Shown: positions 24,190 to 31,450 of the stretch, piece after piece
How the letters are laid out: each line of letters opens with the position of its first letter
Position numbering within the stretch: the first letter of the stretch is position 1
DNA from: Tumebacillus permanentifrigoris
GTDB taxonomy: Bacteria; Bacillota; Bacilli; Tumebacillales; Tumebacillaceae
Length of the DNA stretch: 35,159 nucleotides
Reading direction: 5' to 3'
NCBI RefSeq assembly: GCF_003148565.1
Contig: NZ_QGGL01000026.1
Span: 1-35,159 of the forward strand
The notes under the pieces: model-generated
What the model saw: only the letters and a program-made list of their open reading frames with translations
Told to the model about the DNA's origin: nothing
The model's database searches: none
Program-made: the position numbers and the translations under genes

Positions 24190-24530
24190 ATGTCTGAGCA
24201 CAATTTGCCTTTGAACAGGTGGAAAGATACGACGAGCGGGGCGAATTTTGATCTGCGCGTGATGTTGCTGAAAATTCCCGATTATTCTGAGTATCAGCAA
24301 TTTTTCCCCGTAATAAAAAAGGCGATCGATGCGTGTCAAAATAGTAATTTGGTGGTTTCTACCGATCAACTCGAGGATTTCCTCGACATGATCAAAACAG
24401 GAAAGGGTGCAAAGCGTGCCGTGGAATCTGTGCGCCTGACTCGGTACGCATGTTACCCTAATCATCCAAAACGCTGATCCGAATAAAGAGGTGCATTGTT
24501 TTGCAAAGTACAGTGCCTTTTGGTTGGAGA
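24190..24530 (+). pseudogene. Frameshifted DinD/Bro-like (phage antirepressor-type) remnant
   Basis: The open frame from ATG 24190 to 24477 encodes 95 residues. The segment PVIKKAIDACQNSN, then DMIKTGKGAKRAVESVRLTRYACY, matches the conserved core of DinD and Bro/antirepressor-type proteins, where the next residues are usually LI.QN.DP.K. In this sequence that continuation is present in the next frame: after TAC (24454-24456) one extra C shifts the frame, and from 24458 the DNA reads LIIQNADPNKEV. Further on the similarity fades by about 24530. Intact relatives are about 270 residues long. The gene is therefore broken by a 1-base shift and truncated. A weak start context and an in-frame upstream extension leave the true 5' end uncertain. 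Confidence 0.75.
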
Positions 24531-24756
24531 TCACAATGGCAGTTTGATTAATTGTCCATAGAAGACAAATGGGTTGTACTAAGTATTGATTGAGGGCCAA
24601 GAAAATCAGGTAGGGAAGATGTTAACTGAAGGGGGACAAGTTGCCCTATAGAATTTTCTGAAGAAAAGATTAACTTGGATTTCGGCGGAAATAACACATC
24701 TAATACTTTTTTTGTAAAATATCATCACTATCACTCAATTAAGTGGAATGATGTGT
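24531..24756. other. AT-rich spacer before the hydrolase operon
   Basis: No gene is supported here. It may hold further decayed DinD-like sequence, but I cannot read a continuous match. A very short frame (MLTEGGQVAL, from 24618) is not called. Confidence 0.5.
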
Positions 24757-24762
24757 TATAAT
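24754..24762 (+). promoter_or_regulatory. Putative promoter of hydrolase operon
   Basis: TGTTATAAT (24754-24762) is an extended -10 element with a perfect TATAAT. A weak TCAATT lies 16 bases upstream (24735-24740). The start codon is 54 bases downstream. Confidence 0.55.
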
Positions 24763-24816
24763 TTCTACTAATATGGATACTTCCAAATAGTTTGCTACTT
24801 GATCGGAGGATGCTTA

Positions 24817-27390
24817 ATGAAAAGAATCATTTTTCTGCCGGGGATTATGGGCAGCGAATTACATGAAGGCAAGGAGTTTCATGGAACGACTAAGAGGTGG
24901 TTCAAGGGTAGCGATAAACATTTAAAGAGATTGGAAATTGTACCCGGTCAAGAGGATTATATCTACGCAGGCGATCCCCTTGACTATGGCGATTTTCATG
25001 GGATTAAGGTTAAGAGTAAGCCAATTTATGGGCCACTTATGGAGAAATTGGATCGTCTTGGTTCAGATCAGGTTACTTTTCACAAATTTGGTTACGATTG
25101 GCGAAAAGATGTATTCGTTCATTGCACAGACTTAGATCAAATGGTTTCCCAATTCGGTAAGAATGATGAAATCATTTTCGTTGCGCATAGTATGGGTGGT
25201 TTGGTTACACATACATATTGTCAGTGGGCGAAAGCAAATAACAAGTTGCCTAATATTACAAAGGTTATCACTCTAGGCACACCTTGGCATGGGTCAGGTA
25301 GAGCAGTACAGATATTAAAATACGGATTTAATCACAAAAGTTTCATGGAGACGTTGGCTTGGCCCTCAAATGATGAAATTCGTAATATCGGCAGAACTTT
25401 CCCTTCTTTGGTGCAACTTCTTCCTCCAATACATTACGTGGCCTACAGGCGCTATCTGGTCTCCGAGGATAATAGGTCCTTGTCCTATAAGGAGTCAATG
25501 GATTACGTGAAGCAAATAGGTTGCGTAGTTCCTGACATGGAACTGTTAAACCAAAAGTTGCACATTACATTACAAAATCCTTGGCCCTCAGGTATTTCCC
25601 ACTACAATCTTGTTGGTTGTACCCATGGAACCATGCTCAATTTACAACTGTCCTCAACAAAGGAAGACTATATGAACTTTTATGATGGTGACGAAACCGT
25701 CACTTTGCTCTCAGCTGAGCCCCCAGCAATTTACAACAGCATTATTATGTATACGGAGGCTACCCACGAAGGGCTGTGCTATTCTGAATCAGTAATCGAA
25801 TGGATTGATTCCATAATCACACAAGGAGAACCTGTTGCATTACCTGAAATCAAGTCACACCATGTGCATAAAAAGGACTGGGTAACTTCGAGGGTTGCAT
25901 GTCCTGTGGAAGTTGTAATCTCGGAAGAAGACCCTCAAGATACTCAGGTTGCTGAAAATCGCGTAAAAGCTAAAAGAAGCATCACGACCCATCAACTGGG
26001 GGACGTGACATATGTGGTTTATAACGAGACGGTGCCAAAGCAGTTGAAGGTTGAGTCCTACGGTCACGGACGGGCGATGGTTGAAACTCAGGTTATTAAG
26101 GATGGTGAGATTGTATCGGTTAATCGTTATCCATCGATCGATATCAATCCAACTACCAGAACCATTCTAAACGTGACTTTTGACCAAGAAAATGTCCCAC
26201 ACACTGAAGTACTTGTTTCCAATGAAACGCAGCAGGACTTCCCTAGCGAGGGTTATGCAGTGAAATTGCCTTCTAAGAAGGAAGTAATTGAGAAACCTAC
26301 ATCCTCAATTAAGCTGAACGCATTGGGGAATAGTAAAGGAAAGTATTTTGATGACCAAGGGGTTACATTCGAAATTAGATCCCGGTCAGGTCATCCAGAC
26401 TTCGATATCTTAGAGACTCTGTATCGAATTAATCCTAAAGAGGACACTGAAGAGAACGAAGGCTGGAATCGTTACAAATCAGCAGTCTCGCTAACTATTG
26501 AAAAAGGGCTTATTTACGGGAAAAACGTAATTCAATATCGTAGTCGAGATGTCCTCGATAATCTTGAAGCTATTCGGACGAAAGAATTTATTGTCGAACA
26601 TCCACTGCCGTACTTCTCGGTTAAGTTGCAGTTGGACCCCGAAACAAGTGTATCATTGTCCTTGGAATCCCCAAAGGAATCTAAAAGTAAGTACAAATTC
26701 TACTATTCAACTACTGAAAACAATGAAGGGCAAGGGGAACTTTACACAGAGCCCTTACGCTTCCGTTTTAACCCATCTACGACGGTATATGTGAGGGCAG
26801 AGGATATGTTTGAGCGAACAAGTGGGTGGAAAACTATAGATATTGACTTTGAAGGATTAATTGAGGAGCTGTGGAAACCTGAAGGGTTTGAGGGTACAAT
26901 AAAAGATATAGTCGCTTTACTTCCTCAAAGCATTGAGGAGTTTAGACCTCAACCTGGAACCATGCTAACTGTAGTTGATGAAAAAATATCTGGCAAAGCC
27001 AAATCGCTGCATCTAACTTTCGAAAAGACCTCATATCAAATTGAATACAAGTTAACGCTAATTTCTTTCTATGAGTTCTATCTTGACAAACATTCGGAGC
27101 TCTACGATAAAGAAGAAAATGAGTTGACTCTTGGATTCTGGATTTTTGATAAGGATGGTAACCGGGAGAAGACTCTGGAGCCGACGGTGACATGTACCGT
27201 GTTTTCCCAAGGTGGGGTCTCGAAAGAAACCTTCAGGCCGGATGCAGTTCTATCTAATGATAAAGGACTATATACATTTAACGTTTGCTTGAAAGATTTG
27301 ACCTTTTTACCTAGAAAAATGCGAATCGACTTCCGAGATTCTGAGAGTCGACCAAAGCCATTGAAGACGAGCGAGTTTAAATTCGAATAA
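24817..27390 (+). CDS. LCAT-like alpha/beta hydrolase with beta-sandwich C-terminal domains
   Basis: The 857-residue protein starts directly with a hydrolase strand (MKRIIFLPGIMGSEL) and has no signal peptide. Residues 1 to about 340 resemble the lecithin:cholesterol acyltransferase/lipase family: nucleophile Ser125 in VAHSMGGLV, TLGTPWHGSG after it, Asp292 in YDGDETVTLLS and His317 in TEATHEGL, so the triad looks complete. A lipid or ester substrate is likely. The remaining 500 residues are beta-rich. One part (about 500-590), ending GKNVIQYRSRDVLDNLEAIR, recalls OmpL47-type repeats; the next (about 600-680), with KFYYSTTENNEGQGE and TVYVRAEDMFERTSG, recalls chitobiase-type C-terminal modules. 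GGAGG precedes ATG 24817. A membrane-protein gene follows after 16 bases. The AT-rich composition differs from the flanking core genes and suggests transfer. Confidence 0.85.
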   Translation: MKRIIFLPGIMGSELHEGKEFHGTTKRWFKGSDKHLKRLEIVPGQEDYIYAGDPLDYGDFHGIKVKSKPIYGPLMEKLDRLGSDQVTFHKFGYDWRKDVFVHCTDLDQMVSQFGKNDEIIFVAHSMGGLVTHTYCQWAKANNKLPNITKVITLGTPWHGSGRAVQILKYGFNHKSFMETLAWPSNDEIRNIGRTFPSLVQLLPPIHYVAYRRYLVSEDNRSLSYKESMDYVKQIGCVVPDMELLNQKLHITLQNPWPSGISHYNLVGCTHGTMLNLQLSSTKEDYMNFYDGDETVTLLSAEPPAIYNSIIMYTEATHEGLCYSESVIEWIDSIITQGEPVALPEIKSHHVHKKDWVTSRVACPVEVVISEEDPQDTQVAENRVKAKRSITTHQLGDVTYVVYNETVPKQLKVESYGHGRAMVETQVIKDGEIVSVNRYPSIDINPTTRTILNVTFDQENVPHTEVLVSNETQQDFPSEGYAVKLPSKKEVIEKPTSSIKLNALGNSKGKYFDDQGVTFEIRSRSGHPDFDILETLYRINPKEDTEENEGWNRYKSAVSLTIEKGLIYGKNVIQYRSRDVLDNLEAIRTKEFIVEHPLPYFSVKLQLDPETSVSLSLESPKESKSKYKFYYSTTENNEGQGELYTEPLRFRFNPSTTVYVRAEDMFERTSGWKTIDIDFEGLIEELWKPEGFEGTIKDIVALLPQSIEEFRPQPGTMLTVVDEKISGKAKSLHLTFEKTSYQIEYKLTLISFYEFYLDKHSELYDKEENELTLGFWIFDKDGNREKTLEPTVTCTVFSQGGVSKETFRPDAVLSNDKGLYTFNVCLKDLTFLPRKMRIDFRDSESRPKPLKTSEFKFE

Positions 27391-27406
27391 TTAGGAGGTG
27401 ACCCCC

Positions 27407-27997
27407 ATGAATGATATAGTATTTTGGATCCTATATTTATTAGGGGGGTTATCCTTCCTTACCTCGTGCGTTTACAGTAAGAAATATTTGCGTAACCCCA
27501 GTAATGTTATTTCTGCACACACAGAGATTTCAAGTATGATCATGGCATTGGGTTCGGGCGAAGTAGTATGGATTGCATTCTGGATTATGGCATCAAACTT
27601 TGCATATACGGAGTATTCTCTATTAGCCGGAATCCTACCTTTAGGCATAGCAGCATTCTCCCTCATAGCTTTTCTTTATGCTTACCTCAAAGGGAGGCTG
27701 GCTGAAAAGAAAAAAGAGCAATTACAACGGGACTATGTTTTGCCAGTTGTCGAACATTGGATCAACGAGTTACCTGGAGATTGCAAAATTGAACAACTGG
27801 TTTACCATGTTGATCGTGGTAGAAACGGAAGAATAACAGTAGGTGTGAGTATGTGCACTGACTGGCAAGTAGATTGGCACCAACAAGCAGACAGACTTAA
27901 GCGCGGATTCGAGGAACCAATTATTGTAGAAATCAGATCACAGGGCAAAAAAGTATATCCCAGCCCACACAATGTAAATCCGCGTAGTTGGCTCTAA
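27407..27997 (+). CDS. Membrane protein partner of the LCAT-like hydrolase
   Basis: The product has 196 residues with three hydrophobic segments in the N-terminal half (about 3-22, 43-62 and 72-93), then a basic linker GRLAEKKKEQLQRD and a soluble C-terminal domain of about 90 residues (YVLPVVEHWINELPGDCKI to the end). I do not recognise the family. AGGAGGTG lies before ATG 27407, and a GTG three codons upstream overlaps that site and is rejected. It follows the hydrolase gene closely and shares its terminator, so the two are an operon. It could anchor, restrain or be the membrane target partner of the hydrolase. Confidence 0.82.
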   Translation: MNDIVFWILYLLGGLSFLTSCVYSKKYLRNPSNVISAHTEISSMIMALGSGEVVWIAFWIMASNFAYTEYSLLAGILPLGIAAFSLIAFLYAYLKGRLAEKKKEQLQRDYVLPVVEHWINELPGDCKIEQLVYHVDRGRNGRITVGVSMCTDWQVDWHQQADRLKRGFEEPIIVEIRSQGKKVYPSPHNVNPRSWL

Positions 27998-28011
27998 TGA
28001 AATGGCCTCAA

Positions 28012-28055
28012 AAGAGAAAGTGACCTTGATAACGAAGGCACTTTCTCTTTTTTTG
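28012..28055 (+). terminator. Terminator of hydrolase-membrane protein operon
   Basis: AGAGAAAGTG with CACTTTCTCT, an inner CCTT/AAGG pair, and a T7 run. Confidence 0.9.
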
Positions 28056-28078
28056 GCAACTGAGAGGCAGTCAAATTA

Positions 28079-28401
28079 CTGGACCATGCTCTACAACAAG
28101 AGCAAATTAAATACTTAGATATATAACTATTTGGTGCGGAATGGAAACCAACTAATCTTATTATTAGAAAATGGCAACCACAGATATAAATTACCGTTAT
28201 TAATGAAGTGGGGGGAGGAGATCCAAAGGAACCGGCGACTTTTGTAGGAAATAAAATGGAAGTCTTGGAATATGTAAAAGGGTTGGATTGGATAATGATT
28301 TAGTACATAATGATGATGATCTAATTTACGCTGTTCTATGGACTGCGCAGGAGTGGATTTATGAGAAGATTAGATTGCTGAAAGTCGACTTCCAAAATTG
28401 A
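28079..28401 (+). pseudogene. Decayed gene, unknown family
   Basis: One frame from 28079 reads like protein for over 200 bases, but is broken by TAA at 28124 and TAA at 28187 and ends at TAG 28301. The pieces are LLDHALQQEQIKYLDI, LFGAEWKPTNLIIRKWQPQI and ITVINEVGGGDPKEPATF, followed by VGNKMEVLEYVKGLDW. From 28300 the next frame continues with LVHNDDDLIYAVLWTAQEWI up to TGA 28401. The sum is one gene with two stop mutations and a frameshift near 28290. I do not know the family. It comes just after the hydrolase operon and has the same AT-rich character. Confidence 0.55.
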
Positions 28402-28562
28402 AACCAAATAAGCAATCAGACTCTCTCTGGGATTTTTTCCGTCTGAAAAAATCGGGCAAGTAACCTAGATGGTAACCCCAAACTCCTGTCATATCCCTCC
28501 ACGAGCCTGACTATACTTCTACTAACCAATGGAACAAGAGGTTTGAGAAGGGGGCAAGCGAC
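28402..28562. other. Spacer between island and yaaL
   Basis: GATTTTTTC (28433-28441) and GAAAAAATC (28447-28455) form an inverted repeat without a T-tail on either side beyond the stem. TATACT at 28514-28519 could be a -10 element for yaaL, but the -35 is weak. Composition returns to that of the core genome in this stretch. Confidence 0.45.
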
Positions 28563-28871
28563 GTGGAGAAGCAGGAACAAGCGCGCCAGCCACAAGGCGG
28601 CAGATGGCAACGTCTCACCGATTGGTTGCGAGGTCGCGGGCCGGTCGAGGAGGAGACGTCTGATTATGACAAGCTCCGATTGGAGATCGAACAAGCGCAC
28701 AAGGAGTGGTCGATTGCGCAGCAGCACATCGACCATGTGTCCGAGCCGGAGCTGATCGATCACGCCATCTACCACTTGGAAGCGACCGAACGCAAGTATG
28801 GCTACCTGCTGCGCGAGGCCAAGAAACGCTACGCACAACAAAGCGACAAGATGACCGAAACGTCCCTGTGA
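28563..28871 (+). CDS. yaaL: YaaL family protein (DUF2508)
   Basis: The 102-residue soluble protein matches the short YaaL/DUF2508 family found next to bofA in Bacillales; its function is unknown. The conserved part is the helical segment DKLRLEIEQAHKEWSIAQQH followed by LIDHAIYHLEATERKYGYLL. The start is GTG 28563 with GAAGGGGGC upstream. In B. subtilis yaaL lies directly after recR; here about 7 kb of accessory DNA separates them. Confidence 0.88.
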   Translation: MEKQEQARQPQGGRWQRLTDWLRGRGPVEEETSDYDKLRLEIEQAHKEWSIAQQHIDHVSEPELIDHAIYHLEATERKYGYLLREAKKRYAQQSDKMTETSL

Positions 28872-28883
28872 AGGGGCGTTTCG
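28856..28883 (+). terminator. Hairpin at the yaaL stop codon, possible terminator
   Basis: CGAAACG...CGTTTCG with inner CCC/GGG encloses the yaaL stop codon. The following TTGTCATTT is a poor T-run. Confidence 0.45.
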
Positions 28884-29001
28884 TTGTCATTTCCCCGTTT
28901 GGCTAATGTTGTAACGATGGATAACCACCACATGGTCAGTTATTTTTTTCGCATTTTCACAAATTGGAAACAAAAAAAGATGCATAAAACCCTCGACTTC
29001 T

Positions 29002-29125
29002 GCTATACTAAGAAGTAACCAACCAAAGTTTAACATTTTGGATGGCCTCCCAGGGCATTGGCGTACGTCGCCAATCGCTCCATTGAGACGGTGACCCGCA
29101 TATTGCGGTGTCACCGCTTTTTTTT
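29002..29125 (+). ncRNA. Candidate small RNA or leader upstream of bofA
   Basis: TGCTATACT (29001-29009) is an extended -10 element. About seven bases on, a region without an ORF holds three stem-loops: CCAAA/TTTGG (29023-29041), ATTGGCG TACGT CGCCAAT (29057-29075), and a strong terminator, CGGTGACCCGC with GCGGTGTCACCG plus T8 (29089-29125). The predicted transcript is about 110 bases. It ends 75 bases before bofA, so it may be an independent RNA or a terminating leader (attenuator or riboswitch-like). It matches no riboswitch class that I recognise. Confidence 0.5.
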
Positions 29126-29200
29126 GCCTTCCCCTATCATTACGATTCCCCACGGTGCATAGAGTAGCAGTGAGGACAAGGGGAAGGGACTGAGACAAAC

Positions 29201-29467
29201 ATGACAGCTTGGCAAGTGATCGGACTGATGATCGGTGCCGTCGTGCTGATCTACCTCGTAGGGCAGTTCATGCGCGAACCGGGTGTTGCGTTGATGAACT
29301 TGTTGCGCGGGGTGATCGTCGGACTCGTGGCACTGTTTCTTGTGAATTTCGCCGGCCAGTACTTCGGGTTCCATATTGGGTTGAACCCGTTTACCGCGCT
29401 GACCGCCGGGTTGCTTGGACTCCCAGGTGTCGCGGCGCTCGTGGTCATCCAGATCTGGCTGGTCTAA
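29201..29467 (+). CDS. bofA: Pro-sigma-K processing inhibitor BofA
   Basis: BofA is a mother-cell membrane protein that, with SpoIVFA, keeps the SpoIVFB protease inactive until the forespore signal arrives. The 88-residue protein has the expected pattern of hydrophobic segments (about 5-22, 35-53, 62-86) and the conserved end NPFTALTAGLLGLPGVAALV. AAGGGAC lies upstream of the ATG at somewhat long spacing. The position after yaaL is as in Bacillus. Confidence 0.93.
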   Translation: MTAWQVIGLMIGAVVLIYLVGQFMREPGVALMNLLRGVIVGLVALFLVNFAGQYFGFHIGLNPFTALTAGLLGLPGVAALVVIQIWLV

Positions 29468-29508
29468 CAAAAAAAGCCTGTGCCGCAGATGCGGACAGGC
29501 TTTTTTTT
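29468..29508. terminator. Bidirectional terminator after bofA
   Basis: AAAAAAAGCCTGTGCCGC and GCGGACAGGCTTTTTTTT form a stem with A and T runs. It serves bofA and the convergent GT2 operon. Confidence 0.93.
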
Positions 29509-29528
29509 GGCAAACAGATCATCAAATT

Positions 29529-29879
29529 CTACTCCAGCGAAACCAGAAACACCCCGGCGAGGATCACCGCGCCCCCGATCCAACGGGTCGTCGGGATGCT
29601 CTCGCCAAAAATCAACCACGCCGAGAGGATGCCGATGACATAGGCGAAGCTCTGCAGCGGGTAGGCGGTGGAGAGCTTCATGTTGTTGAGCACGACCAGC
29701 CACAGACCGGTGGCGATCACATACATGAAGCCCCCGAGGTAGATGCCCGGCGATGTGAGGACGTTCGTCAAGGACAGGCCGCCACTCATGTTCTGCAGGG
29801 CATTTTTCCAGACGATCTGCCCGCCCGACAGCAACAGGATGTTCAGGAGCAACAACCCGTATAGCATCAGTTTACTCAT
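29529..29879 (-). CDS. Small multidrug resistance/EamA-like membrane protein, probable lipid-sugar flippase
   Basis: The 116-residue protein has four membrane helices, like SMR and ArnE/ArnF proteins. LLSGGQIVWKNAL near the N-terminus and NNMKLSTAYPLQSFAYVIG with LSAWLIFGESIP in the second half are typical of this fold. ATG 29879 is nine bases after AGGAGGG; an upstream TTG at 29885 overlaps the preceding stop and is too close to that site. Being third in an operon with a GT2 sugar transferase and DUF2304, it probably flips a polyprenyl-phosphate sugar across the membrane; drug export is less likely. Confidence 0.82.
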   Translation of the reverse strand: MSKLMLYGLLLLNILLLSGGQIVWKNALQNMSGGLSLTNVLTSPGIYLGGFMYVIATGLWLVVLNNMKLSTAYPLQSFAYVIGILSAWLIFGESIPTTRWIGGAVILAGVFLVSLE

Positions 29880-29881
29880 CC

Positions 29882-30262
29882 TCAACGACCCTCCTGTTTC
29901 TGGGGCACTTTGTGGGTCTGCTCGTCATGTTGGTAGATCGCCAGCTCCTGCGTCAATTTGACGACGCGGTCGGAGAGCTTGGAGACCACGGTGGTCAGGT
30001 GGAGCAGGTAGGCGAAGCAGAACAGCAGGGCGATCAGGAACAACAGCGACGGAGCATAGACGACGTCGAGCAAGTTCGCCAGCAGAATCAACCAACTGGA
30101 TTTCAGCGAGACGACGACGATGATCACGCCGAGCACGATCCACATGATCGAGTATTGTTCGCGCAGGCGGCGACGGCGCACCAGCGAGAGCACGAACAGG
30201 ACGAAAAACAGCGAGAACAGAATCGACAGCAGATAGATCACGGGTGTATTCCACACGGTCAT
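29882..30262 (-). CDS. DUF2304 membrane protein
   Basis: The 126-residue protein has three hydrophobic segments (about 5-27, 38-60, 66-89) and a coiled-coil-like C-terminus (VSKLSDRVVKLTQELAIY). The sequence RRRRLREQYSIMWIVLGV is characteristic of DUF2304, a family that usually accompanies dolichol-phosphate-mannose-synthase-like GT2 enzymes. AAGGGAGG precedes the ATG. It is 11 bases after the GT2 gene and three bases before the preferred flippase start. Confidence 0.88.
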   Translation of the reverse strand: MTVWNTPVIYLLSILFSLFFVLFVLSLVRRRRLREQYSIMWIVLGVIIVVVSLKSSWLILLANLLDVVYAPSLLFLIALLFCFAYLLHLTTVVSKLSDRVVKLTQELAIYQHDEQTHKVPQKQEGR

Positions 30263-30273
30263 GCGAGCCTCCC

Positions 30274-30975
30274 TTAGCGCGTGGCGCTGATCAGGACGGC
30301 GAGGCCGACCTTCACCATGTAGTAGATCGATTTGAGCGGTGTGATCGAGGAGGAGCCCGCTTGGCGCTCGCTCATCTCGACGGCGACCTCACGGAACTTC
30401 AGGCCGTTGCGCGAGATGTGGACGAGCACTTCCACTTCCGGATAATCGACCGGGTAATAATCTGCGAACATCGCGATCACGTTTTTGTCAGCGGCTCGGA
30501 AGCCGGAGGTGGGGTCTTTGCACGTTTCCTTCGTCACCCACTTGATCAGGCTGGAGAAAAAAATCATGCCCACGCGCCGCATCAGCGACGACTTGTAGGC
30601 GGTTTTCTCCACCCACCGGGAACCGACGGTGAAATTGACTTCTCCGCGCTCGATGGGCGCGATGACGTTCGGAATGTCATATGGGTCGTGCTGACCATCA
30701 GCGTCAATTTGCAACGCGATGTCATAGCCGTTTTTGTGTGCATAGAGGTACCCGGTCTGCATGGCACCGCCGATGCCGAGATTGAACGGCAAGTCGATGA
30801 CCGCTGTCGCTCCGGCTGCGCGTGCCACCTGCACGGTGTTGTCGCGCGAACCGTCATTGACGACGACCACGTCGAGATCTTCGGACACCGCACGGATGCG
30901 TTGGATGACCGCAGCGATGCTGCCTTCTTCGTTATAGGCCGGGATGATCACCAGAACTTTTGATTGCAGGTTCAT
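30274..30975 (-). CDS. Family 2 glycosyltransferase, polyprenyl-phosphate sugar synthase type
   Basis: The 233-residue enzyme resembles DPM1-like GT2 proteins, which move a sugar from a nucleotide donor to a polyprenyl phosphate on the cytoplasmic side. It has VIIPAYNEEGSIAAVIQ, VVVNDGSRDNT, and the metal-binding DADGQHDP (Asp91-Ala-Asp93). KDPTSGFRAAD later in the protein is also usual. No C-terminal membrane helices are present; the DUF2304 protein may supply the membrane attachment. GGCGAGG is before the ATG, and it heads the three-gene operon. The GT39-like enzyme at 11070-12422 could use the product. Confidence 0.9.
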   Translation of the reverse strand: MNLQSKVLVIIPAYNEEGSIAAVIQRIRAVSEDLDVVVVNDGSRDNTVQVARAAGATAVIDLPFNLGIGGAMQTGYLYAHKNGYDIALQIDADGQHDPYDIPNVIAPIERGEVNFTVGSRWVEKTAYKSSLMRRVGMIFFSSLIKWVTKETCKDPTSGFRAADKNVIAMFADYYPVDYPEVEVLVHISRNGLKFREVAVEMSERQAGSSSITPLKSIYYMVKVGLAVLISATR

Positions 30976-31013
30976 GTATTCCTCGCCTTTTCTACTAGAG
31001 ATAGATGGAAGCC

Positions 31014-31042
31014 ATTATCCAGTATGGACTAACTTTTCCCAA
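31014..31042 (-). promoter_or_regulatory. Putative promoter of GT2 operon
   Basis: On the minus strand TTGGGA (31042-31037) and GATAAT (31019-31014) are separated by 17 bases, 39 bases before the GT2 start. Confidence 0.55.
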
Positions 31043-31049
31043 ACTACAA

Positions 31050-31093
31050 CCCACTACTGTTGAGAACAGACACGCACCAGCGTGGGCTTTTTT
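31050..31093 (+). terminator. Terminator-like structure upstream of csfB
   Basis: CTGTT GAG AACAG (31057-31069) and CACGC ACCA GCGTG (31071-31084) are followed by GGC and T6. An alternative pairing is CCCAC (31050-31054) with GTGGG (31082-31086). No plus-strand gene lies upstream for it to end. Confidence 0.4.
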
Positions 31094-31102
31094 ACATATA
31101 AC

Positions 31103-31130
31103 GTATAAAAGATTCTGAACCTGCTATACT
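31103..31130 (+). promoter_or_regulatory. Putative csfB promoter, possibly sigma-F/G type
   Basis: GTATA (31103-31107) and CTATACT (31124-31130) are separated by 16 bases, and TGCTATACT is also an extended -10 for sigma-A. In B. subtilis csfB is made under sigma-F, whose -35 is GYWTA-like, so the forespore reading is plausible but not proven. Confidence 0.4.
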
Positions 31131-31175
31131 GGTTTACTAGAAGAGACGCAAGATTCGAAAGGATGGTGGGCGAGG

Positions 31176-31370
31176 ATGGAAGAACACCACGAGCGAACCG
31201 GAGGGACCTGTATCGTCTGCTCCACACACAAGGAGCTGGGGATTCGCATCTACCAACAGTTCATGTGTACGGACTGTGAGCGGGAGATCGTGCAAACCGA
31301 TGTGCAGGATGCCAAATACCCGTTTTACATCGACCGGATGAAGCAGATTTGGCTGTCGGCCACTTCATAG
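31176..31370 (+). CDS. csfB: Anti-sigma-G factor Gin (CsfB)
   Basis: Gin binds and inhibits sigma-G (and sigma-E) to time late sporulation gene expression. The 64-residue protein has two CxxC pairs, Cys12/Cys15 in TCIVCST and Cys31/Cys34 in MCTDCER, forming a zinc-binding unit as in the Gin family, followed by the helix YPFYIDRMKQIW. The ATG follows GGGCGAGG. It is placed after bofA, as in Bacillus, but the inserted GT2 operon lies between them. Confidence 0.9.
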   Translation: MEEHHERTGGTCIVCSTHKELGIRIYQQFMCTDCEREIVQTDVQDAKYPFYIDRMKQIWLSATS

Positions 31371-31450
31371 GAAGAGAGGCGAACCCGAGGGCTGGTGGGG
31401 TCGCCTTTTTTGCGATCTTGTCACATGTCAGGACGATTTTCAGCTATCTT

